A DNA stretch of 64,000 nt from an uncultured Eubacteriales bacterium (GCA_900545495.1 UQZJ01000003.1:62001-126000), one strand, 5' to 3'; positions 7,810-16,387 are shown, counted from the first letter of the stretch. The notes: generated by a model not told the origin, from the sequence alone. Translations and numbers: made by a program.

Positions 7810-8717
7810 AGCTCGTTTGCCTCCTCCATGAGTTTACGCATCCGATGGTTGATGCAGGATTTTGTCACCGGCGGGTCGCATCGCTCCGCCAGCTGTGTCA
7901 GTGAAAGCTCTGGATACGCCAGACGCAGCGCCGCCGTCTGCCGCAATTTCTCCGGCAGCAGCTCCCACCGCCGACTCTCCCGCAGCTTTTCAATGGCGGA
8001 TACCTGCTCCTGTGCCGCGTCCAGCGTCTTATTTACATTGGCCATGTCGCAGTTCATGGCGCGGTTGGCGCCGTTGCGGATCTCCTTGTCCACCTTGGCA
8101 GTCATGATATCCATGGCCGCTGCCGGCGCGCCGATCTTCGTCAGCAGATCCTCAATATGCTCCGACTGTTTGAAATAAATGAGAGAGTTGGCGCCGCGCT
8201 GTACGGAGCGGGGCAGAAATCCCATCTCCTCCAGCAGTCTGGACACCTCGCGGCTGGCCTGCTTGTGACTGGTGGCCAGCTCCATGTGGTATCGTTTTTC
8301 CGGGTCGGTCACGCTGCCGCCGGCCAGAAACGCACCCCGCAGGAATGCCGTCCGGCAGCAGTCGTCCTCCAATAATCCAAAGTTGACGTGCAGCGCCATG
8401 ATCTGCTGGGGGTCGTACCCCAGCGTATTGATGATCCGCGCCAGCTTGTCCCGGTCGGTGATGCGGAAGATCAGCTTTCCCCGCCCGTCCTTCTCCGGCA
8501 GCTGGTCGAATTTCAGGGAAAATGCCTTGTGGAACAGCTTGGGCAGCCGTGCGGCAAACTCCGGATTCTCCGTGATGATCCGTACCTCCGACGGCGTGAA
8601 CGTATTGCAGTACAGCAGCACGCCGTAGGCCTCCGCCCGGGCGCAGCACTGCCGGGATAGCTGTGTCCGGCATATCTCGTTCTTTGCTTTGTACGCAAAT
8701 GAGCTCATCGTCGCCAC
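7806..8717 (-). CDS. whiA: DNA-binding protein WhiA
   Basis: 303 residues, the normal size. The N-terminal part resembles a degenerate LAGLIDADG endonuclease fold (F-L-R-G-A-F-L-A-G-G-S-V-T-D-P near 125), and the C-terminus has a helix-turn-helix (L-A-Y-P-E-L-S-L-T-Q-L-A-E-R-C-D-P-P-V-T-K-S). In Gram-positives WhiA affects cell division and, in actinomycetes, sporulation. It follows rapZ by 3 bases, reproducing the conserved rapZ-whiA pair of Firmicutes; the usual middle gene yvcK is absent here. Confidence 0.96.
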   Translation of the reverse strand: MATMSSFAYKAKNEICRTQLSRQCCARAEAYGVLLYCNTFTPSEVRIITENPEFAARLPKLFHKAFSLKFDQLPEKDGRGKLIFRITDRDKLARIINTLGYDPQQIMALHVNFGLLEDDCCRTAFLRGAFLAGGSVTDPEKRYHMELATSHKQASREVSRLLEEMGFLPRSVQRGANSLIYFKQSEHIEDLLTKIGAPAAAMDIMTAKVDKEIRNGANRAMNCDMANVNKTLDAAQEQVSAIEKLRESRRWELLPEKLRQTAALRLAYPELSLTQLAERCDPPVTKSCINHRMRKLMEEANEL

Positions 8718-8720
8718 TCC

Positions 8721-9581
8721 CTATCGTGAAATGTCCCGGTGGCTCTCGGACACCGGATACCCCAAGCCGCCGATGTAGGTGGCCAGATGGTGTGCCATTG
8801 CCGTGGAACGGTGCCGACCGCCGGTGCAGCCTACGGCAATGACCAGCTCCGTCCGTCCCTCCTGCAAATACTGGGGCAGCAGAAACGCCAGCAGCGGCTC
8901 CAGCCGCTCCAAAAACCGCCCTGCCGCTTCCGACGCGAACACATATTCCCGCACCGGCTCATCCAGCCCCGTCAGGGTCTTCAGCTCCGGCACATAGTAG
9001 GGGTTGGGGAGAAACCGCACATCAAATACCAGATCCGCCTCCAACGGCAGGCCATTCTTAAAGCCGAAGGACATGACGCTGACATTCAGCGCCTGCCGGG
9101 TGTCGCCGCCGCCGAACAGGGTCAAAAGCTCGCTGCGCAGCTTGGAGGTGGAAAACGCCGTGGTGTCCAGCACGAAGTCCGCGTGCTCCCGCACCGGCGC
9201 CAGCAGCTCCCGCTCGCGCCGGACTGCCTCCTCGATAGAAATGCCCTCCGCGCACAGCGGATGGCTGCGCCGCGTCTCCTTGTAGCGGCTGATAATGACC
9301 CGCGTATCTGTCTCCAGAAACAGCATACGGCACCGGACGCCGTCCCGGCGGCGCAGCTTGTCCAGCACGTCGATGAGCCGCTGGAACGGCTCGCCCGCCC
9401 GGACATCGTATACCAGCGCCACCCGGTCGTACCGCCCGCCGGAGGCTGTGCAGAAATTGGCAAATTTCAGCATCATCTCCGCGGGCAGATTGTCCACGAT
9501 ATAGTAGCCGATATCCTCCAGAAAAGTGGCGGCACGGGATTTTCCACTGCCGGAAAGCCCCGAAATTATGAGTATCTCCAC
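8721..9581 (-). CDS. rapZ: RapZ/YvcJ family nucleotide-binding protein
   Basis: 286 residues from GTG 9581, with AGGAG 8 bases upstream; this start gives the usual family length and puts the Walker A motif (G-L-S-G-S-G-K-S) at 8-15. The C-terminal half has the conserved G-C-T-G-G-R-H-R-S sequence. In E. coli RapZ is an RNase adapter controlling glucosamine-6-phosphate synthase mRNA; the Bacillus homologue YvcJ is a GTPase linked to competence. Located 11 bases after murB in a wall and carbon-control operon, which fits a role in amino-sugar supply, though that is inference. Confidence 0.94.
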   Translation of the reverse strand: MEILIISGLSGSGKSRAATFLEDIGYYIVDNLPAEMMLKFANFCTASGGRYDRVALVYDVRAGEPFQRLIDVLDKLRRRDGVRCRMLFLETDTRVIISRYKETRRSHPLCAEGISIEEAVRRERELLAPVREHADFVLDTTAFSTSKLRSELLTLFGGGDTRQALNVSVMSFGFKNGLPLEADLVFDVRFLPNPYYVPELKTLTGLDEPVREYVFASEAAGRFLERLEPLLAFLLPQYLQEGRTELVIAVGCTGGRHRSTAMAHHLATYIGGLGYPVSESHRDISR

Positions 9582-9592
9582 GTTTTTTCTCC

Positions 9593-10507
9593 TCAGTGTA
9601 TTACCTTGACCTCCGGCTCCAGCCGGACGCCCTTTTCCTCCCATACGCGCTGCTGCACCTGCGCCATCAGCGCCAATACGTCTGCGCAGGCAGCACCGCC
9701 GCGGTTGATGACGAAGCCCGCGTGCTTTTCCGATACCTGCGCGCCGCCTACCGTCAGCCCCTTCAGGCCGCACTGGTCGATGAGCGCAGCGGCAAAATAC
9801 CCCTCCGGGCGCTTAAAGGTGCTTCCCGCGCTGGGATACTCCAAGGGCTGTGAAGCCTTTCTCCTTGCCATCAGTTCGTCCATTTTTTCCCGGATCACGG
9901 TGCTCTCACCGGCCTCCAGCGCAAAAACGGCCCGCAGCACCACCGCGTCGGGACAGTCTGTCAGCAGGCTGTGCCGGTAGGAGAAGGCCAGCTCCTCGAC
10001 GGTCAGCGTCCGGATGCCCTCCTCTGGGAACAGCACCGTTGCCTCGCGCACCACCTGCCGCATCTCGCCGCCGTAGGCGCCTGCGTTCATACACACCGCG
10101 CCGCCTACGCTGCCGGGGATGCCGTGGGCAAACTCCAGCCCCGCCAGACCGTGCTGCTGGGCGAATACCGCCACCCGCGACAGGGATGCGCCGGCCTCCG
10201 CCGCAACGCGGCCCTCCGCGTCCAACGTCACATCGGACATATCCCGGGTGTTCACCACCAGACGATCGACCCCCTCATCGGGAAACAGCAGGTTCGTGCC
10301 GTTGCCGATAACCAGCGGCCGCGCCCCGCAGGTACGCGCCGCCTCGATCAGCAGCACCATCTGGCTGCCGTCCTTGGGGAACGCCATACGCCGCGCCGGG
10401 CCGCCGATGCGGAACGACGTGTGTCTGGACAGCGGCGCGTCGTGCTCATATGTCATATCCGGCAGGTAATCCGCCGTCCATTGATCCAATGCCTCGTACC
10501 AGCTCAT
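9593..10507 (-). CDS. murB: UDP-N-acetylenolpyruvoylglucosamine reductase
   Basis: Second committed step of peptidoglycan precursor synthesis: NADPH-dependent reduction to UDP-N-acetylmuramate in the cytoplasm, with FAD. 304 residues from ATG 10507 (AGGAGG upstream). FAD-binding features are H-T-S-F-R-I-G-G-P-A near 28 and G-N-G-T-N-L-L near 75; the active-site Ser lies in P-S-A-G-S-T-F-K-R-P. The C-terminal domain closes with V-S-E-K-H-A-G-F. A longer in-frame reading upstream overlaps the ROK gene out of frame and is rejected. Confidence 0.96.
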   Translation of the reverse strand: MSWYEALDQWTADYLPDMTYEHDAPLSRHTSFRIGGPARRMAFPKDGSQMVLLIEAARTCGARPLVIGNGTNLLFPDEGVDRLVVNTRDMSDVTLDAEGRVAAEAGASLSRVAVFAQQHGLAGLEFAHGIPGSVGGAVCMNAGAYGGEMRQVVREATVLFPEEGIRTLTVEELAFSYRHSLLTDCPDAVVLRAVFALEAGESTVIREKMDELMARRKASQPLEYPSAGSTFKRPEGYFAAALIDQCGLKGLTVGGAQVSEKHAGFVINRGGAACADVLALMAQVQQRVWEEKGVRLEPEVKVIH

Positions 10508-10526
10508 AACTCCTCCTGAAAGGTCC

Positions 10527-11489
10527 TCAGATCCGTTTGTTCTTCCCCAGCAGCGCCGCGCCGATGATGCCGGCCTGATTGCCCAGCTCCGCCTTGACGA
10601 TGCGGGTGCGCCGGTTCTTGGCACATGGGATGCTCTCCCGCTCCACACAGCGCTGTACCGGCAGCAAGAGCTGCTCGTCGGCCTCGTTGCTGACGCCGCC
10701 GCCGATGGCCAGCGCGTCCGGCTGGAACACATTGACCACGTTTACGATGCCGCAGGCCAGATAGCCCACATATTCGTCGCAGATACGCTGCCCCACAGGG
10801 TCGCCCTGCCGCGCCGCGATAAACGCGGACTGGCCGGACACATGGCCGTCGTTTTCCGCCACCACGCGGGCCAGAATACTGTCCGGATGGGCAGCCACAG
10901 CCTCCGCCGTCATGCGCTTCAGCGCGGAGGCCGAGGCGTACTGCTCCCAGCAGCCGTGCCGCCCGCAGGGACAGGGCAGGCCGTTCCGCTCGATCACCGT
11001 GTGTCCCACCTCGCCCGCCATGCCGTTGGCGCCGTGGTAGATCTTGCCGTTGTGGATGATGCCCGCGCCCACGCCGGTACCCAGCGTGATGGTCACGAAG
11101 CGCTTGCTGTCCCGGCCTGCGCCTACATAGTATTCCGCCAGCGCCGCACAGTTGGCATCGTTCTCAATATACAGCGGAATGGACAGGTAGTGGTGGAACA
11201 GCTTCCGCAGCGGCACGTTCCGCAGCGGCAGGTTGCAGGTATAGCCGATGGAACCGGAGCGGATCTCCACCGTTCCGGGTACGCCGACGCCCACGGAGGC
11301 GATCTCGTCCAGCGGTACGCCGGCGCTCTTGGCAAGCTCCTGCGTCATGGCCACGATGGTCCATGCCAGAGACTGCTGATCCGTGATGGACGCCACCTTC
11401 ATTTTTTGTACGGCGAGAAGCTGTCCGTTTTCGTCCGCCAGTCCCGCCTTCAGGTTTGTACCGCCGATATCTACACCCACATACTTCAT
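10527..11489 (-). CDS. glcK: ROK family glucokinase
   Basis: 320 residues. The N-terminal phosphate-1 motif is V-D-I-G-G-T-N-L-K near 5-13. The ROK signature with its zinc ligands is visible (G-H-T-V-I-E-R, then C-P-C-G-R-H-G-C-W-E-Q-Y-A). It should phosphorylate glucose (possibly other hexoses or N-acetyl sugars) with ATP in the cytoplasm. Its ATG overlaps the hprK stop by 4 bases; the pairing with HPr kinase links sugar phosphorylation and catabolite control. Substrate specificity within ROK kinases cannot be settled from sequence alone. Confidence 0.9.
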   Translation of the reverse strand: MKYVGVDIGGTNLKAGLADENGQLLAVQKMKVASITDQQSLAWTIVAMTQELAKSAGVPLDEIASVGVGVPGTVEIRSGSIGYTCNLPLRNVPLRKLFHHYLSIPLYIENDANCAALAEYYVGAGRDSKRFVTITLGTGVGAGIIHNGKIYHGANGMAGEVGHTVIERNGLPCPCGRHGCWEQYASASALKRMTAEAVAAHPDSILARVVAENDGHVSGQSAFIAARQGDPVGQRICDEYVGYLACGIVNVVNVFQPDALAIGGGVSNEADEQLLLPVQRCVERESIPCAKNRRTRIVKAELGNQAGIIGAALLGKNKRI

Positions 11490-12445
11490 TGCTTTGCCCT
11501 GTTCTCCTTTATCATCGCGTCCATCTTGCTGTCAAACTGCGTCACGAAATCCCGCGCTGCGTTGTAGCCATACTTCATCTGCCGGTTCTTCATGGTGGCG
11601 ATCTCCACGATGCCCGCCAGATTTCGACCCGGCCGCACGGGGATGGTAACGATGGGCAGTTCCACCCCCAGCATCTCGTACTTTTCCTCGCCCAGCCCCA
11701 GCCGGTCATAGAATTTACCGTCCACCCACTGCTCCAGCTGGATGACAAGGTCGATCTCCGTATCGAACTGCACGGCGCCCATGCCGAACAGCTGCTGCAC
11801 ATCGATAACGCCTACGCCGCGGATCTCGATGTAGTGACGGATGATCTCCGGCGCTGTGCCAAACAGGTTGTTGGAGATACGGCGGATCTCCACGGCATCG
11901 TCGGCCACCAGCCGGTGGCCGCGCTTGAGCAGCTCAATGGCGGTCTCGCTCTTGCCGATGCCGGAGTCGCCCAGGATCAGCACGCCCTGGCCGTAAATGT
12001 TCATCAGCACGCCGTGGCGGGCGATCTGAGGCGCCATGGCACGGTTCAGATAGTCGATGAGCTTACTGGTCACATCCACCGTGGACTCCGCCGAGCGCAG
12101 CAGCGTGCGGTCATGCTTATTCGCCATCTGCACCAGCTCCGACGGCGCCTCCATGTCTCGGGCGACGATCATGGCGGGGAACGGATAGCTCAGCAGCTTG
12201 TTGAATACCCGCGTCCGCTCGGCCTCCGTCATCCGCTCCAGAAACTGCATTTCGCCCCGTCCCAGAATTTGCAGGCGCTTATCGTCAAAATAATCGTAAA
12301 AACCCACCAGCTGCAAGGCCGGTCGGTTCACATCCGAAATGGTCACAACGGTGTTGTCAAAATCCCGGCCCTTGTGCAGGATCTCCATGTTGAAGGTCTC
12401 CACCATGTTCTTCAGACTGGCCGGTGTGCGCTTGACTTTTTCCAT
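11486..12445 (-). CDS. hprK: HPr kinase/phosphorylase
   Basis: 319 residues from ATG 12445 (AGGAGGGAG upstream). The Walker A motif G-D-S-G-I-G-K-S-E is at 159-167, followed by the HPrK signature region E-I-R-G-V-G-V-I-D-V. It phosphorylates HPr on Ser46 in response to ATP and fructose-1,6-bisphosphate and reverses this with phosphate, setting carbon catabolite repression in Firmicutes. First gene of the operon hprK-glcK-murB-rapZ-whiA-C_GCAxxG-dnaE. Confidence 0.97.
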   Translation of the reverse strand: MEKVKRTPASLKNMVETFNMEILHKGRDFDNTVVTISDVNRPALQLVGFYDYFDDKRLQILGRGEMQFLERMTEAERTRVFNKLLSYPFPAMIVARDMEAPSELVQMANKHDRTLLRSAESTVDVTSKLIDYLNRAMAPQIARHGVLMNIYGQGVLILGDSGIGKSETAIELLKRGHRLVADDAVEIRRISNNLFGTAPEIIRHYIEIRGVGVIDVQQLFGMGAVQFDTEIDLVIQLEQWVDGKFYDRLGLGEEKYEMLGVELPIVTIPVRPGRNLAGIVEIATMKNRQMKYGYNAARDFVTQFDSKMDAMIKENRAKQ

Positions 12446-12508
12446 AAAGCTCCCTCCTGTGAGGCGCCTGCCGCCGACAGCGGCAAATACGCATAATTGC
12501 CACTTCAT

Positions 12509-12537
12509 ATTATATCTTGTATCCCTTTGTTACGCAA
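12509..12537 (-). promoter_or_regulatory. Sigma-A promoter of the hprK operon
   Basis: Minus strand: -35 TTGCGT (12532-12537), 17-bp spacer, -10 TATAAT (12509-12514), about 65 bases before the hprK ATG. Confidence 0.7.
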
Positions 12538-12582
12538 CACTTTCCCCTTCCAAAAAAATTTCGTTTTTTTGTCAAATAGTGC

Positions 12583-12611
12583 TTGCAATTCATGACATTA
12601 TCTGTTATTAT
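12583..12611 (+). promoter_or_regulatory. Sigma-A promoter of rpmB
   Basis: TTGCAA (12583-12588), 17-bp spacer, TATTAT (12606-12611). A small hairpin, GCTTGC/GCAAGC, follows in the leader (about 12619-12633). Confidence 0.7.
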
Positions 12612-12668
12612 ATCAACTGCTTGCGGTGCAAGCGACCCGTATGTTATGACAGCAAGGAGGTGCAACGG

Positions 12669-12857
12669 ATGGCTAAGTGCGAATTTTGCGACAAGGGCGT
12701 GAGCTTCGGCATCAAGGTCTCTCACTCTCATCGGCGTTCCAATCGCCCCTGGAAGCCCAATGTCAAGCGCGTGAAGGCAGTGATCAACGGCACGCCTCGC
12801 CATGTATATGTTTGTACCCGGTGCCTGCGTTCCGGCAAAGTTACCCGCGCGATCTAA
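12669..12857 (+). CDS. rpmB: 50S ribosomal protein L28
   Basis: 62 residues, normal length. Starts MAKCEFCDKGVSFGIKVSHS and has the L28 core S-H-R-R-S-N-R-P-W-K-P-N. It keeps the zinc-type Cys pairs (C-E-F-C near 4-7 and C-T-R-C near 49-52), the zinc-binding form common in Clostridia. AAGGAGG precedes the ATG. Monocistronic, with its own promoter and terminator. Confidence 0.97.
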   Translation: MAKCEFCDKGVSFGIKVSHSHRRSNRPWKPNVKRVKAVINGTPRHVYVCTRCLRSGKVTRAI

Positions 12858-12888
12858 GTTTGATCAGCGCCTGAACTGTACAGACAAG

Positions 12889-12925
12889 CGCCCTGCGGAG
12901 TTTTCCGCAGGGCGTTCTTCTTTTC
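12889..12925 (+). terminator. rpmB terminator
   Basis: CGCCCTGCGGA/TCCGCAGGGCG stem followed by TTCTTCTTTTC, 31 bases past the rpmB stop. Confidence 0.85.
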
Positions 12926-12942
12926 CCAACCAACACAAGAAA

Positions 12943-12978
12943 ACAGCACAGCACGGCTAAAGAGCCGCGCTGTGCTGT
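12943..12978. terminator. Bidirectional terminator between rpmB and the DUF2500 gene
   Basis: A 16-bp stem with one mismatch and an AAAG loop, followed by TTTTGTTT on the plus strand and TTTTCTTG on the minus strand. It mainly serves the leftward DUF2500 gene. Confidence 0.8.
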
Positions 12979-12994
12979 TTTGTTTCTGCGTCCT

Positions 12995-13468
12995 TTACAG
13001 CTCCGGGTCCCAGCTGCGGTGCTTTTCATTGTCCGCCGCTGATTTTCCCGCGTTTTCTTCGACCGGTGTCGGCTCGCCCACGCCCTGTCGGGCAAAGCCC
13101 AGATAGCGTGTACCCTGAAACGTCAGCTCACCAAAGTCACCCTCGGCCAGCATACCGTACTCCCGGCCGCCAACGTGCAGCTCCATCCGGTCACCGCTGG
13201 CCACCTGAAAGGTGGCGTAATAGGTGGTAGAGGTGGTGGTGTGTATACCGTGGGCACCGGTGGCGTCACCGGCGTTGTTGTGGTGGTGTACGGAGGTATT
13301 CTGCCGCTTGGACACCACGGTGGCCTCCACCGTCAGGCGCGGCGAATGATTGTTCTTATTCCATGTGCTGATGCCCCGCACCGCTGTAACGATAAATAGT
13401 ACCAGCATAACGCCGAACATCAGAACGAACATAACACCGAATGCACTGAAACCAAACCCAAATCCCAT
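12995..13468 (-). CDS. DUF2500 family membrane protein
   Basis: 157 residues from ATG 13468 (AGGAGA upstream). One N-terminal membrane segment (residues about 8-32, G-V-M-F-V-L-M-F-G-V-M-L-V-L-F-I-V) precedes a soluble beta-rich domain with the DUF2500 pattern V-E-A-T-V-V-S-K-R and T-Y-Y-A-T-F-Q, plus G-D-F-G-E-L-T-F-Q-G-T-R-Y-L-G-F. The role is unknown. Single gene with its own promoter; pcrA lies upstream. Confidence 0.85.
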   Translation of the reverse strand: MGFGFGFSAFGVMFVLMFGVMLVLFIVTAVRGISTWNKNNHSPRLTVEATVVSKRQNTSVHHHNNAGDATGAHGIHTTTSTTYYATFQVASGDRMELHVGGREYGMLAEGDFGELTFQGTRYLGFARQGVGEPTPVEENAGKSAADNEKHRSWDPEL

Positions 13469-13510
13469 CGCGTGTCTCCTTTCGTCGGTCAAACTGTCTT
13501 TCTATCCTGA

Positions 13511-13539
13511 ATTTTATCCCATCGCCGCCGGTATGTCCA
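13511..13539 (-). promoter_or_regulatory. Candidate promoter of the DUF2500 gene
   Basis: Minus strand TGGACA (13534-13539), 17-bp spacer, TAAAAT (13511-13516). Confidence 0.5.
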
Positions 13540-13593
13540 TCAACTTCAGGTTGCCTGATACAGGAACCGGCGCAACTTTAAGTTTACAAGGGC

Positions 13594-16095
13594 TTACTCC
13601 TTGGTCAGATGCCCCATGGCAGCCCGCAGCATCAGCTTTTTCGTACCCACAGTGTCGAAGGCCACCTCGATGAGCGCATCGTTGCCCATGACCCGGACGG
13701 ACAGCACCATACCCTGCCCGAAGGCATCGTGGCGCACGCTCTCACCCGGTGCCAGCTGCATGAGCACGCCGGAGGACGCTGCCTTCTGGACGCCGCCTGT
13801 TGCCGCTTGCAGCGGCTTTGCGGTGGGGGCGGCAGGTGCGTGGGACGTGGTGACCGGTGCAGCGCGGCGGCTCTGCCCGCTGCCGTAGCTGCCGTATCGC
13901 TCCCCGTATCCGCTGTGTTGGCCCGCGTATCCATCGCCAAGGCCGTCGCCCCAGCCGATGTCGCTCTCCACGCTGCGGGGCTGCGGCTTGCTGATCCACT
14001 CCATGTTTTCCTCCGGGATCTCCTTCAAGAAACGGGAGGGCATGGCGGGGGCCGTGCGGCCGAAAAGCATACGCTGCCGTGCGTTTGTCAGCGTCAGCGT
14101 CTCCTTGGCGCGGGTCATGGCCACATAGCAAAGACGCCGCTCCTCCTCCATCTCCTCCGCGTCGCCCATAGCGCGATTTCCGGGGAAAAGTCCGTCCTCC
14201 ATGCCCACCACATAGACGTGGGGAAATTCAAGTCCCTTGGCGGCGTGCATGGTCATCATGGTCACGCAGTTATCGCTGTCGGACTGGCTGTCCAGATCGG
14301 TATACAGCGCCACCTCGTCCAGAAAGCCCGCCAGCGTCGGCTCACCCTCCGCATTTTCCAGATAGCCTTGGATGCTGGATTTCAGCTCCTCTACGTTCTC
14401 CAGACGGCCGCGGCTCTCTACATCGTCCTTTTCCCGCAGGGCGGCGGTGTAGCCGCTCTTGTCGCAGAGCAGATCGTAGAACGCCATGAGATCGGAGTCC
14501 GGCAGCTGCCGGCGCAGGGACTCGATCATGCCTGTAAAGGCGAGGAGCTTGCCTGCTGCATTTTTCAATTCCGGATAGTCTGCCGCGTGGAGAAGCACCT
14601 CATAGAGGGAGCTTCCCTGCTCGGTGGCAAGGAGCTGCGCCTTGTCCACGGTGGCCTGCCCGATCTTGCGGGAGGGTACATTGATGATGCGCCGCAGACG
14701 CAGGTCATCGGTGGTGTTGCTGATGACGCACAGATACGCCAGCATATCCTTGACCTCGGCGCGGTCGAAGAACTTCATGCCGCCGTAGATCTTGTAGGGT
14801 ACGCCGTTGCGCTTGAAGGCATATTCCAGCGCGTTGGACTGGGCGTTCATCCGGTAGAGCACCGCGTTGTCCTTCCAGCTTTCGCCCCGGCGGTAGCCGG
14901 TCATCATCTGTCCCACCACATAATTGGCCTCGTCGCTCTCATTAAAGGCGGTCTTGACGGTGACCTTCTCCCCCGCCCCGTTCTCCGTCCACAGGGTCTT
15001 TCCCTTGCGCCCCTCGTTGTGGCGGATGACGGCGTTGGCCGCGTCCAGAATGTTCTGCGTGGAGCGGTAATTCTGCTCCAGCCGGATGGTGCGGGCGCCC
15101 TTGTACTCCTTTTCAAAGCTGAGAATGTTGCTGATGTCCGCGCCGCGGAAACGGTAAATGCTCTGGTCGTCGTCGCCCACCACGCAGATATTGTGCCGTT
15201 CGTTGGTCAGAAGGCTGGCCAGCAGGTATTGCAGGTGGTTGGTGTCCTGATACTCGTCGATGAGGATATAACGGAATTTGTTCTGGTAGTACGCTCGCAC
15301 ATCCGGGCAGTCTTGCAGCAGCCGGACGGTGTGCAGGATGATGTCGTCGAAGTCCAGCGCATTGGCGTCCCGCAGCTTTCTGTTGTAAAGCGCATATACT
15401 TTACCGATCCTGATGCGCCGCCAATCGTTGATGGCCTGCCACTGCTGGATAAACGCCTCTGGCGACTGCATATCGTCCTTTGCGCGGGAAATAACGCTCA
15501 GGATCTCTCTGGGCGGAAACGCCTTCTCGTCCAGAGACAACTCCTTGAGAATGTCTTTAATGACCCGCTTGCTGTCATCCGTGTCGTAGATGGTGAAGCT
15601 GCGGTCGAAGCCGAGACGGTCGATGTCCCGGCGCAGAATGCGGACACAGGCGGAGTGGAATGTGGACGCCCACACGTCCTGCGCCACCTTCTCTCCCAGC
15701 ATACGCCCCAGCCGCTCCTTCAGCTCGTTGGCGGCCTTATTGGTAAAGGTGATGGCCAGTACCTCCCACGGGCGGGCGGGCTCCACGGCGCAGAGATACT
15801 GCATCAGCGGACGCTGCTCCTCGTCGGGCGCTTTGACGTATTCCTCCAGAAACGCCGCCACATCCTCCGTCACAGGGATGGGAATATCCGTACTGTCACT
15901 GCCCCGTCCGTAGCGCAGCAGATTGGCCACGCGGTTGATCAGCACCGTGGTCTTGCCGGATCCGGCGCCCGCCAGCAGCAGCAGCGGCCCCTCCGTGGTC
16001 AGCACGCCCTCCTGTTGGCGCGGGTTCAGCTTTTGGAAGTCGGCGGCAATGGCAGCACGCCGCGCCGCGATAAATCGTCTCTCCAGTTCCGTCAT
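13594..16095 (-). CDS. pcrA: ATP-dependent DNA helicase PcrA/UvrD
   Basis: 833 residues. Superfamily 1 helicase motifs are all visible: Q-motif L-N-P-R-Q-Q near 23, Walker A A-G-A-G-S-G-K-T-T at 42-50, the D-E-Y-Q-D-T-N Walker B, G-D-D-D-Q-S-I-Y-R-F-R-G motif III, and M-T-M-H-A-A-K-G-L-E-F motif V. The C-terminal tail ends with a small Tudor-like domain (D-A-F-G-Q-G-M-V-L-S-V), the RNA-polymerase-binding tail of PcrA. Works in repair, replication restart and removal of RecA. The usual ligA partner is at 29.6 kb instead. A sigma-A promoter and LexA-like boxes lie upstream. Confidence 0.96.
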   Translation of the reverse strand: MTELERRFIAARRAAIAADFQKLNPRQQEGVLTTEGPLLLLAGAGSGKTTVLINRVANLLRYGRGSDSTDIPIPVTEDVAAFLEEYVKAPDEEQRPLMQYLCAVEPARPWEVLAITFTNKAANELKERLGRMLGEKVAQDVWASTFHSACVRILRRDIDRLGFDRSFTIYDTDDSKRVIKDILKELSLDEKAFPPREILSVISRAKDDMQSPEAFIQQWQAINDWRRIRIGKVYALYNRKLRDANALDFDDIILHTVRLLQDCPDVRAYYQNKFRYILIDEYQDTNHLQYLLASLLTNERHNICVVGDDDQSIYRFRGADISNILSFEKEYKGARTIRLEQNYRSTQNILDAANAVIRHNEGRKGKTLWTENGAGEKVTVKTAFNESDEANYVVGQMMTGYRRGESWKDNAVLYRMNAQSNALEYAFKRNGVPYKIYGGMKFFDRAEVKDMLAYLCVISNTTDDLRLRRIINVPSRKIGQATVDKAQLLATEQGSSLYEVLLHAADYPELKNAAGKLLAFTGMIESLRRQLPDSDLMAFYDLLCDKSGYTAALREKDDVESRGRLENVEELKSSIQGYLENAEGEPTLAGFLDEVALYTDLDSQSDSDNCVTMMTMHAAKGLEFPHVYVVGMEDGLFPGNRAMGDAEEMEEERRLCYVAMTRAKETLTLTNARQRMLFGRTAPAMPSRFLKEIPEENMEWISKPQPRSVESDIGWGDGLGDGYAGQHSGYGERYGSYGSGQSRRAAPVTTSHAPAAPTAKPLQAATGGVQKAASSGVLMQLAPGESVRHDAFGQGMVLSVRVMGNDALIEVAFDTVGTKKLMLRAAMGHLTKE

Positions 16096-16128
16096 GAAGA
16101 AGCCTCGCTTTTCTCTTTCTTGCCCTCT

Positions 16129-16157
16129 ATTTTAATACAGCATCGGCCTGCGGTCAA
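16129..16157 (-). promoter_or_regulatory. Sigma-A promoter of pcrA
   Basis: Minus strand TTGACC (16152-16157), 17-bp spacer, TAAAAT (16129-16134), about 34 bases before the pcrA ATG. Confidence 0.75.
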
Positions 16158-16177
16158 CCGTTACTGAAAAATTAGTA

Positions 16178-16245
16178 GAATTTTTGTTCGATTTATGTTG
16201 ACAAGAACGCTTGTTCGATTTATAATGCCAATAGAACATAGGTTT
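16178..16245. promoter_or_regulatory. Cluster of three LexA (SOS)-box-like sites
   Basis: The Gram-positive LexA site core is GAAC-N4-GTTC. Seen here: GAATTTTTGTTC (16178-16189, one mismatch), GAACGCTTGTTC (16205-16216, exact core, inside the rightward promoter spacer) and GAACATAGGTTT (16234-16245, one mismatch). They sit between pcrA and the divergent operon. Confidence 0.75.
16198..16226 (+). promoter_or_regulatory. Consensus sigma-A promoter of the small membrane protein-rSAM operon
   Basis: TTGACA (16198-16203), exactly 17 bp, TATAAT (16221-16226): a perfect consensus, with a LexA box between the two elements. Such a strong promoter under tight repression is typical of SOS genes. Confidence 0.88.
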
Positions 16246-16263
16246 GATACGGAGGTAACTCTT

Positions 16264-16383
16264 ATGACGACGATCGGATTGCTCATCACCCTGCTGGGCG
16301 CAGGTTCCATTGCTGCCAACGTGATGCGGCTCATCGACTGCATCGACCATCCGGCGCCCCGCCGCAGACGCCGCACGGCGTAA
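16264..16383 (+). CDS. 39-residue single-pass membrane protein, candidate SOS-induced
   Basis: GGAGG stands 8 bases before ATG 16264. The protein has an N-terminal hydrophobic helix (residues 3-21, I-G-L-L-I-T-L-L-G-A-G-S-I-A-A) and a basic tail (A-P-R-R-R-R-R-T-A). I do not recognise a family. It is the first gene after a consensus promoter with LexA-like boxes and is followed 4 bases later by the radical SAM gene, which lacks its own ribosome site and is probably translated by coupling. By analogy with small SOS membrane proteins such as YneA or SidA it may act on cell division; that is inference. Confidence 0.75.
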   Translation: MTTIGLLITLLGAGSIAANVMRLIDCIDHPAPRRRRRTA

Positions 16384-16387
16384 CAGC

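Noticed and set aside
13609..16167. Long plus-strand open frame opposite pcrA
   Set aside because: Shadow of a complete pcrA; no ribosome site and no domain.
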